64,000 nucleotides of DNA from CAZOZZ01 sp965247425 (GTDB taxonomy: Bacteria > Acidobacteriota > Terriglobia > 20CM-2-55-15): contig OZ252023.1 in the NCBI GenBank assembly GCA_965247425.1, positions 1,178,001-1,242,000 of the forward strand, given 5' to 3'. Position numbers and translations under genes: made by a program. Shown here one piece after another: positions 24,129 through 33,054 of the stretch; the stretch's first letter is position 1, and each line of letters starts with the position of its first letter. The notes under the pieces are model-generated. The model had not been told where the DNA came from and did no database searches. It saw only the letters and a program-made list of their open reading frames with translations.

Positions 24129-24620
24129 TTGAACCAAACCGACAGACCAAAAGGTTCTTCCGGTTGGGCCGGACACCGGGGAAAGATTCTGATTGCGGTT
24201 GGAATGCTGGTCCTTTTAGGCTTGGGCGTACCCATCATGACCCACACTCCCCGAACCGGGACATCAAACGAAATAGAACCGTGCCCGTCGAGTCCGAACT
24301 GTGTTTCGAGCCTGGCCTCGGACGAAATTCATCAGATCGAACCCCTGCGATTCACGGGGCCGGCCAACGAAGCCTGGGAGAGTCTCGAAGCGGTCCTGCG
24401 GGACTTTCCCCGCACCACGATCGTCGAAAAGTCGGATACCTATATACATGTGGAGGCCCGGAGCCGCATCTTCCGCTTTGTCGATGACGTGGACTTCGTT
24501 CTCGACGTTCGGGAAAGTGTGATCCATGTGCGTTCGGCGTCTCGCGTCGGGTACGGAGATCTTGGAGTCAACCGGCGACGGGTCGAGCAGATACGGTCCG
24601 CGCTGCCTGGCGATGTTTAG
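24129..24620 (+). CDS. DUF1499 family protein
   Basis: About 163 residues from a TTG; an ATG at 24207 is an alternative but would cut into the TM segment. One TM helix (ILIAVGMLVLLGLGVPIM) is followed by the DUF1499 pattern: CPSSPNCVSSLASD, IEPLRFTGPANEAW, FRFVDDVDFVLD and RSASRVGYGDLGVNRRRVEQ. These are small envelope-linked proteins of unknown function. It stands alone on its strand. Confidence 0.75.
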   Translation: MNQTDRPKGSSGWAGHRGKILIAVGMLVLLGLGVPIMTHTPRTGTSNEIEPCPSSPNCVSSLASDEIHQIEPLRFTGPANEAWESLEAVLRDFPRTTIVEKSDTYIHVEARSRIFRFVDDVDFVLDVRESVIHVRSASRVGYGDLGVNRRRVEQIRSALPGDV

Positions 24621-24835
24621 AGGCGCGTGACTTGTCGATAAATTCCGAGTGCTGGATCCAGCCGGGTTCGTGGCAACAGTGGACGAACCGGCTTCCCTTG
24701 CCCGGGTCGGCTGTAGGGTTGTTCCGGGTTTTGATTTTGAGGACTTTGAAATCGGTCGAATCCATGATTTGATACGAAGTTCCCAAGCCACACGCAACTG
24801 ATCCATGACCTGACCTGATTACGGAGGTATTTCGC

Positions 24836-25273
24836 ATGACCGGTTCGACACTGCTGATCGTAATCGCCGTTGTTGCAGGGGCTGCCGTAGCTATTCAGGC
24901 ACAGTTTATGGGCCAGTTGGATCATGGCATCGGCACTCTCGAAAGCATGTTTATCACCTACGGTGGTGGCGGGTTCTTGATTGCGATCGCGATACTGGTT
25001 CAACGCGGCGGCAACCTTGCCGCCTGGCGAAGTGTCCCCACCTACTCGCTGTCTGCCGGAATCCTGGGCTTGTTGATCGTGGGCGGGATCGGATACGCGG
25101 CTCCGAGGCTCGGCCTGGTCGTTACCTTCACGATCATGGTCACGACGCAGTTCATCGTCAGTGCACTGGTCGACCATTTCGGTTTACTCGGGACTACGGT
25201 TCAGATGCTGAACGTGTCGCGGGTGGCCGGAATGGGGTTGTTGTTAGTTGGGGTCTGGCTCATCATCCGCTGA
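24836..25273 (+). CDS. YdcZ/DUF606 family small-molecule permease
   Basis: 145 residues, ATG with GGAGG upstream. Five hydrophobic helices, with the QAQFMGQLDHGIGTLESMFI segment and the ending RVAGMGLLLVGVWLIIR typical of the DUF606 (YdcZ) branch of the drug/metabolite transporter superfamily. The stop at 25273 is 7 nt before the kinase-aminotransferase gene, so the two are an operon; the transported compound may be related to that enzyme's substrate. Confidence 0.8.
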   Translation: MTGSTLLIVIAVVAGAAVAIQAQFMGQLDHGIGTLESMFITYGGGGFLIAIAILVQRGGNLAAWRSVPTYSLSAGILGLLIVGGIGYAAPRLGLVVTFTIMVTTQFIVSALVDHFGLLGTTVQMLNVSRVAGMGLLLVGVWLIIR

Positions 25274-25280
25274 GGCGATC

Positions 25281-27671
25281 GTGTCCGATACCACACTGCT
25301 GACCGTGGACAATAAGCCCCGCTTCTCTGCCGGGAAGGTCGAAGAATTCGTCCGTGAACACTACGAAATGGAAGGCACCGCGGAACCCCTGCCTTCGGAA
25401 TGGGACCAGAACTTCAAGCTCAACGCCGGAGAGGATGAGCGTTTTGTCCTGAAGGTCGCGAACCGTGGAGTTCCCGCCGAGGTTCTCGACTTTCAAAACA
25501 AGGCCATGAAACTGGTGGCGGTGGGCTGGCCCGACGGGACATGCCCCCGGGTTGTGCCACCGCTTTCAGGGGAGTCCAATCCGCGGATCACGGATGCGGA
25601 TGGAAGCGGGTTTTTCTTCCGGGTTCTGACTTTCGTGGAAGGCCAACCCCTGTCAGAGATCACACAGCGCAGCGCCGGCTTGTTTGAAAGCGTCGGGAGT
25701 GCGCTTGGTAACCTGGATCTGTGTCTGCGCGACTTCGAACACCCGGCGATGAAGCGTTCGATTCGATGGGACCTGGCGCGAGCCGCATGGATCAGTGCCT
25801 ATACCGGAACCATCGGAGATCCATCTGATCGGAGGCTTGTCGAGGATCTGCTGCTCCAATACCGTGGGCGTGTCGCGCCGTTGATGGCCGATCTGCCAAT
25901 GAGCGTCATCCACAATGATGCGAACGACGAGAACCTGCTGGTATCGGCTTTCGGTCAGGAGTGGAGGGTTTGGGGCCTTCTGGATTTTGGCGACCTCGTG
26001 TGGACCCAGACTGTAAATGAACTGGCGATCGGATGCGCGTACGCGGTTCTCGGGGTGGATGATCCATTGGATGCGGCTGCCCATGTTGTTGCCGGATACA
26101 ATGGCGCTCGCGGGCTTTCCGACGACGAGATCCGCGTATTGTTTCCCCTGATCTGTATGCGACTGGCGGTCAGCGTGACCTCGTCCGCCATCGCCGCTCG
26201 CGAAGATCCCGACAATCTTCATAAGCAGACGAGCGCCGCGCCCGCCTGGGCGATGCTTGAGCGTCTGGCCGCCGTAGACTGGGACAGGGCCGAGAACCGG
26301 TTTCGGGCGGCCTGTCAGATGGGTTCGCTTGCGACCGAGCATGTCGGGAATCGATCACGGACGAAGCGGGAGCTACTGGACGAACGAAAGCATCGGATCG
26401 GGTCTTCGGTTGGCCTGGCCTACGACACTCCTCTGGAAATCGTCCGTGGGCGGGGTCAATTCCTGTTCGATGCGGGTGGACGCGCGTATCTGGATTGCGT
26501 GAACAATGTCTGCCATGTGGGACACAGCCATCCCAAGGTTGTCGCGGCCTTGTTCCAGCAGGCACTGGTCCTGAACACGAATACGCGGTATCTACACCCC
26601 CATCTGGTCGAGTACGCTAAGCGACTGACCGATACGCTGCCCGATCCCCTGAGCGTCTGTTTCTTCGTCAACTCCGGCAGCGAAGCCAACGAACTGGCGG
26701 TTCGGATGGCTCGAACGCACACGGGGCGTCGTGACGTGATCGTCCTCGAGGGTGCCTACCATGGAAATACGGCGACGCTTGTGGACATGAGTCCGTACAA
26801 GTGCGAGGGACCGGGCGGTCAGGGGTTGCCCGATTGGGTCCACAAGGTAGAGAAGCCGGACGCCTACCGCGGTCGTTTCGCGGGCAATCGGTCTGCGGGC
26901 CCTGCCTACGCCGAATCCGTACGGGAAACCTGTCAGGGTCTTGTTGCCGGGAACCGCCCGCCCGCCTTGTTCATAAGCGAGTCGATACTTGGATGCGGCG
27001 GGCAACTCGTACTGCCGGAAGCATACCTCGAAGAGGCCTTCTCTCATGTTCGTGCGGCCGGCGGCGTGTGTATCGTGGACGAGGTTCAGGTCGGGTTCGG
27101 GCGCGTGGGGAGCCACATGTGGGCTTTCGAAGCCCACCGCGTGGTTCCCGACATTGTCACCCTGGGGAAACCCATCGGCAACGGGCATCCGATCGGAGCC
27201 GTCGTCACGAGCCCGGAGATCGCAGAGTCTTTCGCAAACGGGATGGAGTTCTTCAGCTCATTCGGAGGGAATCCCGTTTCCTGTGCCGTGGGTATGGCTG
27301 TTCTGGATGTGGTCAAGGAAGAAGGGCTGCGGGAAAGGGCGCTTCGCGTCGGGCGTTATCTGACGGAAGGATTCAATCGTCTGGCCGAGCGGCACGAGGC
27401 GATCGGTGACGTGCGAGGCCCCGGTCTGTTCATGGGTGTCGAACTGGTCCGAGATCGGGAAACGAAAGATCCGGCGACGGATGAGACCGCCCGTCTGGTG
27501 GAGCAACTGAAGTCTGATGGCATTCTCATAAGCGCCGAGGGGCCATTCCAAAACGTCCTGAAGATCAAGCCGCCGTTGCAGTTCGACGAAACCGACGCGG
27601 ACCTGTTGCTGGGAGCGGTGGACAGAGCGCTAGGAGCCTGCGCGGCAGAAGGGATCGTAGCGAGAAAGTAG
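25281..27671 (+). CDS. Aminoglycoside-kinase-fold / class III aminotransferase fusion
   Basis: 796 residues from the GTG at 25281. Residues 1-330 are a phosphotransferase (APH/choline-kinase fold) with the Brenner loop VIHNDANDENLLV and LLDFGDLVW as the metal-binding DFG. Residues 370-790 are a PLP class III aminotransferase: FFVNSGSEANELAVRMART, EGAYHGNTATLVDMSPYKC, VDEVQVGFGRVG and the lysine motif LGKPIGNGHPIGAVV. The halves resemble hydroxylysine kinase and the AGXT2L phospho-lyases acting on phosphoethanolamine or phosphohydroxylysine, so one polypeptide may phosphorylate an amino-alcohol and eliminate phosphate. Related bacterial fusions often carry a central M23-like peptidase, absent here. 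Confidence 0.8.
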   Translation: MSDTTLLTVDNKPRFSAGKVEEFVREHYEMEGTAEPLPSEWDQNFKLNAGEDERFVLKVANRGVPAEVLDFQNKAMKLVAVGWPDGTCPRVVPPLSGESNPRITDADGSGFFFRVLTFVEGQPLSEITQRSAGLFESVGSALGNLDLCLRDFEHPAMKRSIRWDLARAAWISAYTGTIGDPSDRRLVEDLLLQYRGRVAPLMADLPMSVIHNDANDENLLVSAFGQEWRVWGLLDFGDLVWTQTVNELAIGCAYAVLGVDDPLDAAAHVVAGYNGARGLSDDEIRVLFPLICMRLAVSVTSSAIAAREDPDNLHKQTSAAPAWAMLERLAAVDWDRAENRFRAACQMGSLATEHVGNRSRTKRELLDERKHRIGSSVGLAYDTPLEIVRGRGQFLFDAGGRAYLDCVNNVCHVGHSHPKVVAALFQQALVLNTNTRYLHPHLVEYAKRLTDTLPDPLSVCFFVNSGSEANELAVRMARTHTGRRDVIVLEGAYHGNTATLVDMSPYKCEGPGGQGLPDWVHKVEKPDAYRGRFAGNRSAGPAYAESVRETCQGLVAGNRPPALFISESILGCGGQLVLPEAYLEEAFSHVRAAGGVCIVDEVQVGFGRVGSHMWAFEAHRVVPDIVTLGKPIGNGHPIGAVVTSPEIAESFANGMEFFSSFGGNPVSCAVGMAVLDVVKEEGLRERALRVGRYLTEGFNRLAERHEAIGDVRGPGLFMGVELVRDRETKDPATDETARLVEQLKSDGILISAEGPFQNVLKIKPPLQFDETDADLLLGAVDRALGACAAEGIVARK

Positions 27672-27679
27672 GGAATCGA

Positions 27680-27770
27680 GGACAGATTTGCTCGATTTTG
27701 AGGCGCATAGTGGTTCTATTCAACGAAAAATCGGGGAAATATGGACCGATTCTACTGCTTTCGCAGTAGA
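27680..27770. repeat. Intergenic inverted repeats
   Basis: GGACAGATTTGCTCGATTTT (27680-27699) faces AAAATCGGGGAAATATGGACC as an imperfect stem around a 27-nt loop. Immediately after it is a perfect hairpin TCTACTGC-tttc-GCAGTAGA (27751-27770). The tail CGGGCTCCTAGC (27785-27796) recurs inverted at 62776-62787 beside an insertion sequence. No gene fits in this gap; it may be a degraded mobile-element end. Confidence 0.4.
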
Positions 27771-27798
27771 TCTCTTCTGCCGCGCGGGCTCCTAGCTC

Positions 27799-29010
27799 AT
27801 GGTTCATGACGTCCTTCTGAAAAACGGAACCGTCATCGATCCCGCCGAGGATATTCATGGGCGATACGACGTGGCCATTCATGATGGCCGGATCGCCGCC
27901 GTCGAGCCCGAGCTGGGCACGTCTTCGGCGACAAAAGTCATCGATGTCGAAGGCTTGATTCTGACTCCCGGTCTCGTCGACATCCACACCCATGTTGCCG
28001 AGGGGATCATGCCGATCGCGGTTGCTCCGGACGAGGCGGGGGTCCGCTCCGGCGTTACCGCGGTGTCGGACGCGGGCAGCGTGGGCTACGCCAACTACGA
28101 TGCGTTCAAGCGCTTCGTCATTCCAAAGGCTTGTACGGACATCTTCTGCTTTCTTCACCTCTGTCCGACCGGGCAAGCCGTCTCTCCCGAAATCGGATGG
28201 AAGAGCCTGGATCCGGAGCGGGTGATCGGTCTTGTGGAACGGGAACCTGACGTCATCCGGGGCATCAAGATCAGAGCGAACGGGCCCGCCGTGGTGAATC
28301 CGGATCTCAAGATCCTGAAGCTGGCTAAAGCCGTCTCCGCCCGCACGCAGCTTCCGTTGATGACCCATGCGGGCCTGAATTCCGAAGAGACCGTCGGGTC
28401 CGATGTGCTGACTGCGTTCAACAGGGATATGCTCTCGATGCTGGATCCTGGAGACATACTGACGCATGCTTTCACCGGGAGGCGCGGCGGGCTGGTCGGA
28501 GGCGCGGATAGCCTGTTGCCCGAATTAAAGGCCGCGAGCGACAGAGGCGTCGTGATCGATGCCGCTCCGGCCAAGAGCCATTTCAGTTTTGAATTGGCGC
28601 GGACCGCTTTCAAGGGAGGCCTCTACCCGACCACGTTGAGCACCGACATCACGCGGACGAACTACCTGGGACCGGCCCTGTTCAGCCTGCCCGTCGTCAT
28701 GTCGAAGTTTCTGGCTCTGGGTCTGACGATCGACGATGTTGTCCGGAAGACCACTATCGTCCCCGCGCGGATACTCAAAGAAGATCACCGCCGAGGACGC
28801 CTCCGTGTCGGTTTTCCGGCAGACCTCACCGTGTTCGAACTGAGAGAGGGAAACTTCTTGTTCTCCGATGGCATTGCCGGCGAAACGCTCGGGGGAAGCC
28901 GGCTCCTGGAACCGAAACTCACCATAAAGGACGGGGAGCGGATTCCCGCGAATTCCCGGTTCAGAAACCACGTTCCGGGAGAACCGGTAACCCTGACCAG
29001 AGGAGCATGA
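27799..29010 (+). CDS. Amidohydrolase/deacetylase-type metallohydrolase
   Basis: 403 residues. The metal-dependent TIM-barrel amidohydrolase pattern is complete: the N-terminal beta-sandwich (LLKNGTVIDPAEDI), GLVDIHTHVAEG with the HxH pair, RGIKIRANG with the candidate bridging Lys, LPLMTHAG, DILTHAFTGRRGG and LSTDIT with the catalytic Asp. It resembles the EF_0837-type amidohydrolase/deacetylase group, related to dihydroorotase, with uncertain substrates. Placed after the kinase-aminotransferase gene, it may hydrolyse an amide or lactam in the same catabolic route (inference). Confidence 0.8.
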   Translation: MVHDVLLKNGTVIDPAEDIHGRYDVAIHDGRIAAVEPELGTSSATKVIDVEGLILTPGLVDIHTHVAEGIMPIAVAPDEAGVRSGVTAVSDAGSVGYANYDAFKRFVIPKACTDIFCFLHLCPTGQAVSPEIGWKSLDPERVIGLVEREPDVIRGIKIRANGPAVVNPDLKILKLAKAVSARTQLPLMTHAGLNSEETVGSDVLTAFNRDMLSMLDPGDILTHAFTGRRGGLVGGADSLLPELKAASDRGVVIDAAPAKSHFSFELARTAFKGGLYPTTLSTDITRTNYLGPALFSLPVVMSKFLALGLTIDDVVRKTTIVPARILKEDHRRGRLRVGFPADLTVFELREGNFLFSDGIAGETLGGSRLLEPKLTIKDGERIPANSRFRNHVPGEPVTLTRGA

Positions 29011-29044
29011 ATCCGCCCGCCAGCATGTGAGGTGCGGGGCCCTT

Positions 29045-29072
29045 TTGACGTTCCGCGCATTCGGTGTATTAT
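29045..29072 (+). promoter_or_regulatory. Sigma70-like promoter before the Nramp-like gene
   Basis: TTGACG (29045-29050), 16-nt spacer, TATTAT (29067-29072). The 5' leader would be about 68 nt and ends with an AGGAG at 29138-29142. Confidence 0.5.
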
Positions 29073-29146
29073 GGCTGGCGTTTACTCCAACGTGCATTGG
29101 AACCGCACTCGAAAACAATAGAGCCTCGAAAGCAACAGGAGCATAG

Positions 29147-30454
29147 ATGAGCACCGAAGTCGGAACCCCCGGAATGGTCGTTGACGATGCGGAAACGGGC
29201 CTTCGCAAATTTCTAAAGAGTTTTGGTCCCGGCTTGTTGTGGGCCGGCAGTGCCATTGGCGTATCGCATCTGGTTCAATCGACCCGGGCCGGTGCTGTTT
29301 CGGGTTTCGCGCTGGCAGGTGTGATCGTCTTCGCGCTGGCGTTGAAGTATCCCTTCTTCGAGTTCGGTCCGCGCTATGCCGCCGCGACGGGCGAAAGTCT
29401 GGTCGAGGGCTATCACCGGGTTGGGCGATGGGCTGTCTGGCTTTACTTCGTCATCATTCTCAGCACGGTTGTCATCACGAACGCGGCAATCATCCTGTTC
29501 ACATCGTCCCTGTTTCAGTATGCGCTGGGGACCAGCATTTCCCCCGTTCTTGCTTCGGCGATCGTCTATGGCGGCTGTGGGATCCTGCTCTGGATCGGCC
29601 ACTTCAAGGCGCTCGACATGTCGATAAAGATCGTTCTCCTGTTGCTGGCCATATCGACGCTCATCGCCGCGGCCGTTGTCATCCCCAGGGCGGATTTTTC
29701 CAACTTCAGCCTTATCCCGATGGCGCCGGCAGGCAGCACGGTGGGGTTGGCATTTCTTCTGGCCCTGGCCGGTTGGATGCCGTCCGACATTGCGATCTCT
29801 GTTTACAGTTCTCTTTGGACGCTGGCCAAGGACAAGGCCAGCGGCGTTCGGGCCACCGTGGCGACCGCGCGTCTGGACTTCAAGATCGCCTACGGCGCGA
29901 CCGCTGTCCTCGCGTTTGCGTTTCTGACTCTGGGCGCGGGCGTCATGTACGGTTCGGGTGAGACGTTCAGCTCCGCCGGCGCAGTCTTTTCGACCCAGTT
30001 GATAGACCTGTACGTACGGACCCTGGGGGATTGGACCCGGCCGATCATGATCATCACCGCGTTGACCGCGATGTTTTCGACGGCGCTGACCGTCATGGAC
30101 GGCTATCCCCGCGTTATCGACCGGACGATCAAAGTGATCATGATAAAAGACCCGGCTAAGACGGCCAATGCCCCGATTTCACGGCCGTACTGGATCGCCC
30201 TTGTCGCCATCGGCGTCGCGATGACCGCCCTGCTGGCGGTGTTCGTCACCAGCCTGACGCAGATGGTGGACTTCGTGACGATCGTTGCGTTTCTGACCGG
30301 GCCGATTCTGGGTTTCCTGAACCTGAAAGTGATCACTTCTCCGGCCGTTCCCAAAGAACACCAGCCTGGCAAAGCCATGCTGGCTTACGCCTATTTTGGC
30401 CTGGCCGGGATGGGTGCTGTCGCCGTGATTTTCCTGGTGAGCCTGGCTTCGTAA
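29147..30454 (+). CDS. Divergent Nramp-family permease
   Basis: 435 residues with about 11 TM helices. The start FLKSFGPGLLWAGSAI aligns with the first helix of Nramp transporters, but the metal-binding DPGN there is replaced by GVSH. In the sixth helix the usual MPH is MPS (GWMPSDIAISVYSSL). Loss of the Asp and Asn ligands argues against Mn/Fe transport; some Nramp relatives with altered sites carry Mg or other cargo. The substrate cannot be assigned. It has its own promoter but follows the amidohydrolase on the same strand. Confidence 0.75.
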   Translation: MSTEVGTPGMVVDDAETGLRKFLKSFGPGLLWAGSAIGVSHLVQSTRAGAVSGFALAGVIVFALALKYPFFEFGPRYAAATGESLVEGYHRVGRWAVWLYFVIILSTVVITNAAIILFTSSLFQYALGTSISPVLASAIVYGGCGILLWIGHFKALDMSIKIVLLLLAISTLIAAAVVIPRADFSNFSLIPMAPAGSTVGLAFLLALAGWMPSDIAISVYSSLWTLAKDKASGVRATVATARLDFKIAYGATAVLAFAFLTLGAGVMYGSGETFSSAGAVFSTQLIDLYVRTLGDWTRPIMIITALTAMFSTALTVMDGYPRVIDRTIKVIMIKDPAKTANAPISRPYWIALVAIGVAMTALLAVFVTSLTQMVDFVTIVAFLTGPILGFLNLKVITSPAVPKEHQPGKAMLAYAYFGLAGMGAVAVIFLVSLAS

Positions 30455-30465
30455 GAAAAAGCCAT

Positions 30466-30505
30466 CAGCAGGTAGAGGCACCTCCGAAGCTACCTGCTAC
30501 CTGCT
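30466..30505. repeat. Heptamer palindrome, AGCAGGT type
   Basis: CAGCAGGTAG (30466-30475) faces CTACCTGCTACCTGCT (30490-30505). The unit TAGCAGG repeats every 7 nt. It sits between two convergent genes and belongs with the TAGCGGG-type palindromes at 35064 and 39891. Confidence 0.6.
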
Positions 30506-30509
30506 AAGT

Positions 30510-31268
30510 TCAATCGATCAGTTTCGTGCTCATGACCAGGATCAAGGCACTGTCGCCCACCGCCGCCTTACCCACGACGGCCTGCTGACCTTCGGCGATT
30601 TCGATTGATGTCGTGATCTGAATGTTGTGGTTCTCGGCGCCCACCGTGATTTGCGACGTGAACGAAAAACGGTCGAATCGAACGACTCGCGAGTCATCCG
30701 ATCCGGGGGTGACGTGCAATGTCCCACTCATCTGGTACTCAGGATACCGTAGGCCCTCAATTTGGAGAGGAAGTACGCCAAGGACAGACACCCCTTCGCC
30801 ATCGATGCCGCGGACGATCGATGTTTCCAGGAGGCGAAAGGAGCGATACGCAAAGACACTGCGTAGCTGCTCTGTCACTGCGTCGAGCATCGGCGGGAGT
30901 GGTTCCTGTCGCTCTTCTTCCGTTGCCAGTAGGATGTGCATCGTTAGCTCGACACTGGGAGTTCGAGGCGCAGCGACGTCGAAGCGTTCCACCACCTGCG
31001 CGATCGCCGGCATGATGTCTCGAGGTGCGCGGACCAACAGAGTCTTCAATCGCTCGTCGAACGTCCAGCGGACCTCAAACATGTTCATCAAAGGCCGGAG
31101 CTCTGTTTGACCGGCGTGTTGTATCTCGAAGACCCGTGTTTCCAGCCGTTGGCCCTCGTCCTCCTGTTCCTGCTGCTGCGCCGCGCTTTCCGGCGGGTAC
31201 CCGGCGGTCAGGATGATCCCAAGCAGCACGATTCCAACCGAACGCCAGAGTCTGGCCACATTCATCAT
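30510..31268 (-). CDS. Secreted secretin-N-like protein
   Basis: About 252 residues from an ATG at 31268 (GGAGGA upstream), overlapping the previous stop. An N-terminal signal (VGIVLLGIILTAGYPPESAAA-like) precedes a Gln/Glu linker and a domain similar to the secretin N1/STN repeat (VFEIQHAGQTELRPLMNMF, LLVRAPRDIMPAIAQVVERF). The C-terminal half is a beta-rich region (GAENHNIQITTSIEIAEGQQ). It is the last gene of the ECF-sigma group and possibly its envelope output; a full secretin channel domain is absent. Confidence 0.65.
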   Translation of the reverse strand: MMNVARLWRSVGIVLLGIILTAGYPPESAAQQQEQEDEGQRLETRVFEIQHAGQTELRPLMNMFEVRWTFDERLKTLLVRAPRDIMPAIAQVVERFDVAAPRTPSVELTMHILLATEEERQEPLPPMLDAVTEQLRSVFAYRSFRLLETSIVRGIDGEGVSVLGVLPLQIEGLRYPEYQMSGTLHVTPGSDDSRVVRFDRFSFTSQITVGAENHNIQITTSIEIAEGQQAVVGKAAVGDSALILVMSTKLID

Positions 31269-31684
31269 TGTTCTTGTCCTCCGTCTTGGTCGACGACCCA
31301 ATAGATGACTATGTCTGGATCGTCAGTCAGTAGTTTTACGACGAGCTGTGCCTCGACGTTTGATGCGGGTTCTTCGGGCCCGATCCCGGTGTCGGGTCCC
31401 GCCGGTGTCGGTTCGGGAGGTTCCGCGGCCGCGATTACCGGAACCGCCGCCTCCGTCGATCCCATCTCCCCAGGCGTAGGGGTGGAGTCGACGGGTGCGG
31501 GGGCCTGTGGCGTGGGTGAGACTTCAGCTTCGACGGGTTTGGGGATCGCCGCACGTTCGAGGGGGACTTCCGAGAGAGGCGATTCGCCCCGCAACCCCCA
31601 GAGAGCCAGGGACACCACAACCATGGCGGCCACACCGGCCAGCGCGTACGTCCATTTCGGAGTCCACGTAACCCACGGCAACAC
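31265..31684 (-). CDS. Membrane protein of the ECF-sigma group
   Basis: 139 residues. One TM helix (YALAGVAAMVVVSLALWGL), a long Pro/Glu/Ala-rich linker (residues 50-105) and a C-terminal strand pair VVKLLTDDPDIVIYWVVDQD, which is typical of periplasmic tails in acidobacterial anti-sigma neighbourhoods. It lies between the zinc-finger anti-sigma gene and the secretin-N-like gene. Confidence 0.6.
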   Translation of the reverse strand: MLPWVTWTPKWTYALAGVAAMVVVSLALWGLRGESPLSEVPLERAAIPKPVEAEVSPTPQAPAPVDSTPTPGEMGSTEAAVPVIAAAEPPEPTPAGPDTGIGPEEPASNVEAQLVVKLLTDDPDIVIYWVVDQDGGQEQ

Positions 31685-31693
31685 TCCTGTTCC

Positions 31694-31927
31694 CTAATCC
31701 GTCCTTACAGTGGTCATCACCCGGTCTCGCACGAGTGTCAGCGAGTCGTCTCCCACGGCGTCGTCCCGCAGTCCCTTGAACAGCGCCTGCGTGTCCACGA
31801 GCTCGTCCCGGAACGAACGGCAGGCGGGACACGACCGAAGGTGCTCTTCGAGACGGCGTGATCGGGGTCGAGGCAGGTCCTCTTCGACATGGAGAGCGAT
31901 TTCCGATTCCCACTTCTCGCAATTCAT
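31694..31927 (-). CDS. Zinc-finger anti-sigma factor
   Basis: 77 residues, overlapping the sigma stop by 4 nt. The zf-HC2 signature is present: CEKWE...H...LEEHLRSCPACRSF, the H-x3-C-x2-C zinc site that grips ECF sigma factors. It lacks its own TM helix; the TM protein encoded next may provide the membrane anchor. Confidence 0.8.
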   Translation of the reverse strand: MNCEKWESEIALHVEEDLPRPRSRRLEEHLRSCPACRSFRDELVDTQALFKGLRDDAVGDDSLTLVRDRVMTTVRTD

Positions 31928-32548
31928 CGTTGCCTCCGCGGCGCATCCGGCATTTTCTCGATCTCTTTCTTGATTCGGACCCGGGCGCGGCTTACCTGAG
32001 AACGAACGGTGACTTCGGACGAACCGAGTATCCCGGCAACTTCCGCGGTCGAAAAACCTTGCAGATCCCGCAAAACGATCGCCGTTCGTTCTTTTTCCGG
32101 AAGCGTTGCCAGTGCCCGGTACAACAACTGTTTGTCCTCTTCCGCACGCAGGCTCCGGTGTGGGTTACCTGTGGACTGGACATCCGCTATCTGATCCGGC
32201 ATTTCCGATCTCAGGGAAGTCCCGGTTTTCCTGCGGCGCCAGGCATCCCGGCATACGTTTACCGTCACCCGATAGAGCCAGGGTTCGAATTTTCGATTCT
32301 GGTCGAATCGCCCCAAATGACGGTGAGCTTTCAGGAAAACCTCCTGGGCGGAGTCCTGCGCATCTTCGAGGTTTCCCAGCAACCGCAGTGCGGTTGTCAG
32401 AACGCTTTCGCTCGAAGCGGCGGACAATCAATTCGAAGGCATCCGTATCGCCCGAAGATGCCTGACTTATCAACAACGACAGATCGTCGGAGGCCTCACG
32501 GGCCGCTCTACCATCTTTCATCGTTAGAACCAGTCCGGCCTCCGTCAT
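31924..32548 (-). pseudogene. ECF sigma factor, frameshifted
   Basis: Starts at the ATG at 32548 (GGAGAA upstream). The first frame gives ISQASSGDTDAFELIVRRFE, region 2.1 of ECF sigma factors. One extra base near 32404 then moves the rest to the next frame: VLTTALRLLGNLEDAQDSAQ (2.2), FEPWLYRVTVNVCRD (2.4) and LPEKERTAIVLRDLQGFSTA...VRSQVSRARVRIKKE (4.2). Joined, the parts make a normal sigma of about 207 residues. Either the gene is broken, is expressed by frameshifting, or the base is a sequencing error. It leads the anti-sigma operon. Confidence 0.75.
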
Positions 32549-32826
32549 GTCGCTTCTCCGCAAGTTGTCGAACCTCATTGATGGATACGCGTCGAACTCT
32601 GGATTCGTTGATTTCTTTGCTACTTCCAAGCACGCCCTTCTCAAATGACGTTCCCCGACAATCGAATCGTTCGCAACTTTTAATCTTATAGCAACAGCCG
32701 GTGGACCTGATCTGACACTGCGACAGACGACCATAGATTGGGAAGTGGTCTCCTTATGCGCCTTGCGAAAGGTTGACGCATTGTTGCGCCTGCCTTCCGC
32801 CAGTGACCACGTGTAGGAGATAACCG

Positions 32827-33054
32827 ATGAAAGTACTGGACTTTGAACTGGACTACGAGGCGTTAGCCCCGTCCCCGAAGACTCGCGTGGGCCGAGACTT
32901 GACCCTTTGTACCCGATGCGGCCATTCCTGGGGGTTTGAGCTCGTCGAACGAATTGAAATGTGGTCCTGCGACCGCTGCGGCTACGAAGCTCGGGAAAAG
33001 TCAGCACACTTCTTTCGTATGCAACTCGCCGAACAAGACTCGATCCTGAGCTGA
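32827..33054 (+). CDS. Small zinc-ribbon protein
   Basis: 75 residues, ATG with AGGAGA upstream. Two CxxC pairs (LCTRCGHSW and CDRCGYEAREK) 20 residues apart form a zinc ribbon, preceded by an acidic N-terminus. It is divergent from the sigma operon. Function unknown. The 33055-33307 gap after it holds no gene that I can see. Confidence 0.6.
   Translation: MKVLDFELDYEALAPSPKTRVGRDLTLCTRCGHSWGFELVERIEMWSCDRCGYEAREKSAHFFRMQLAEQDSILS

Noticed and set aside
24617..25177. 186-codon minus-strand ORF opposite the YdcZ-like gene
   Set aside because: Low-complexity charged content with no motif; the plus-strand gene has a good ribosome site and membrane helices.
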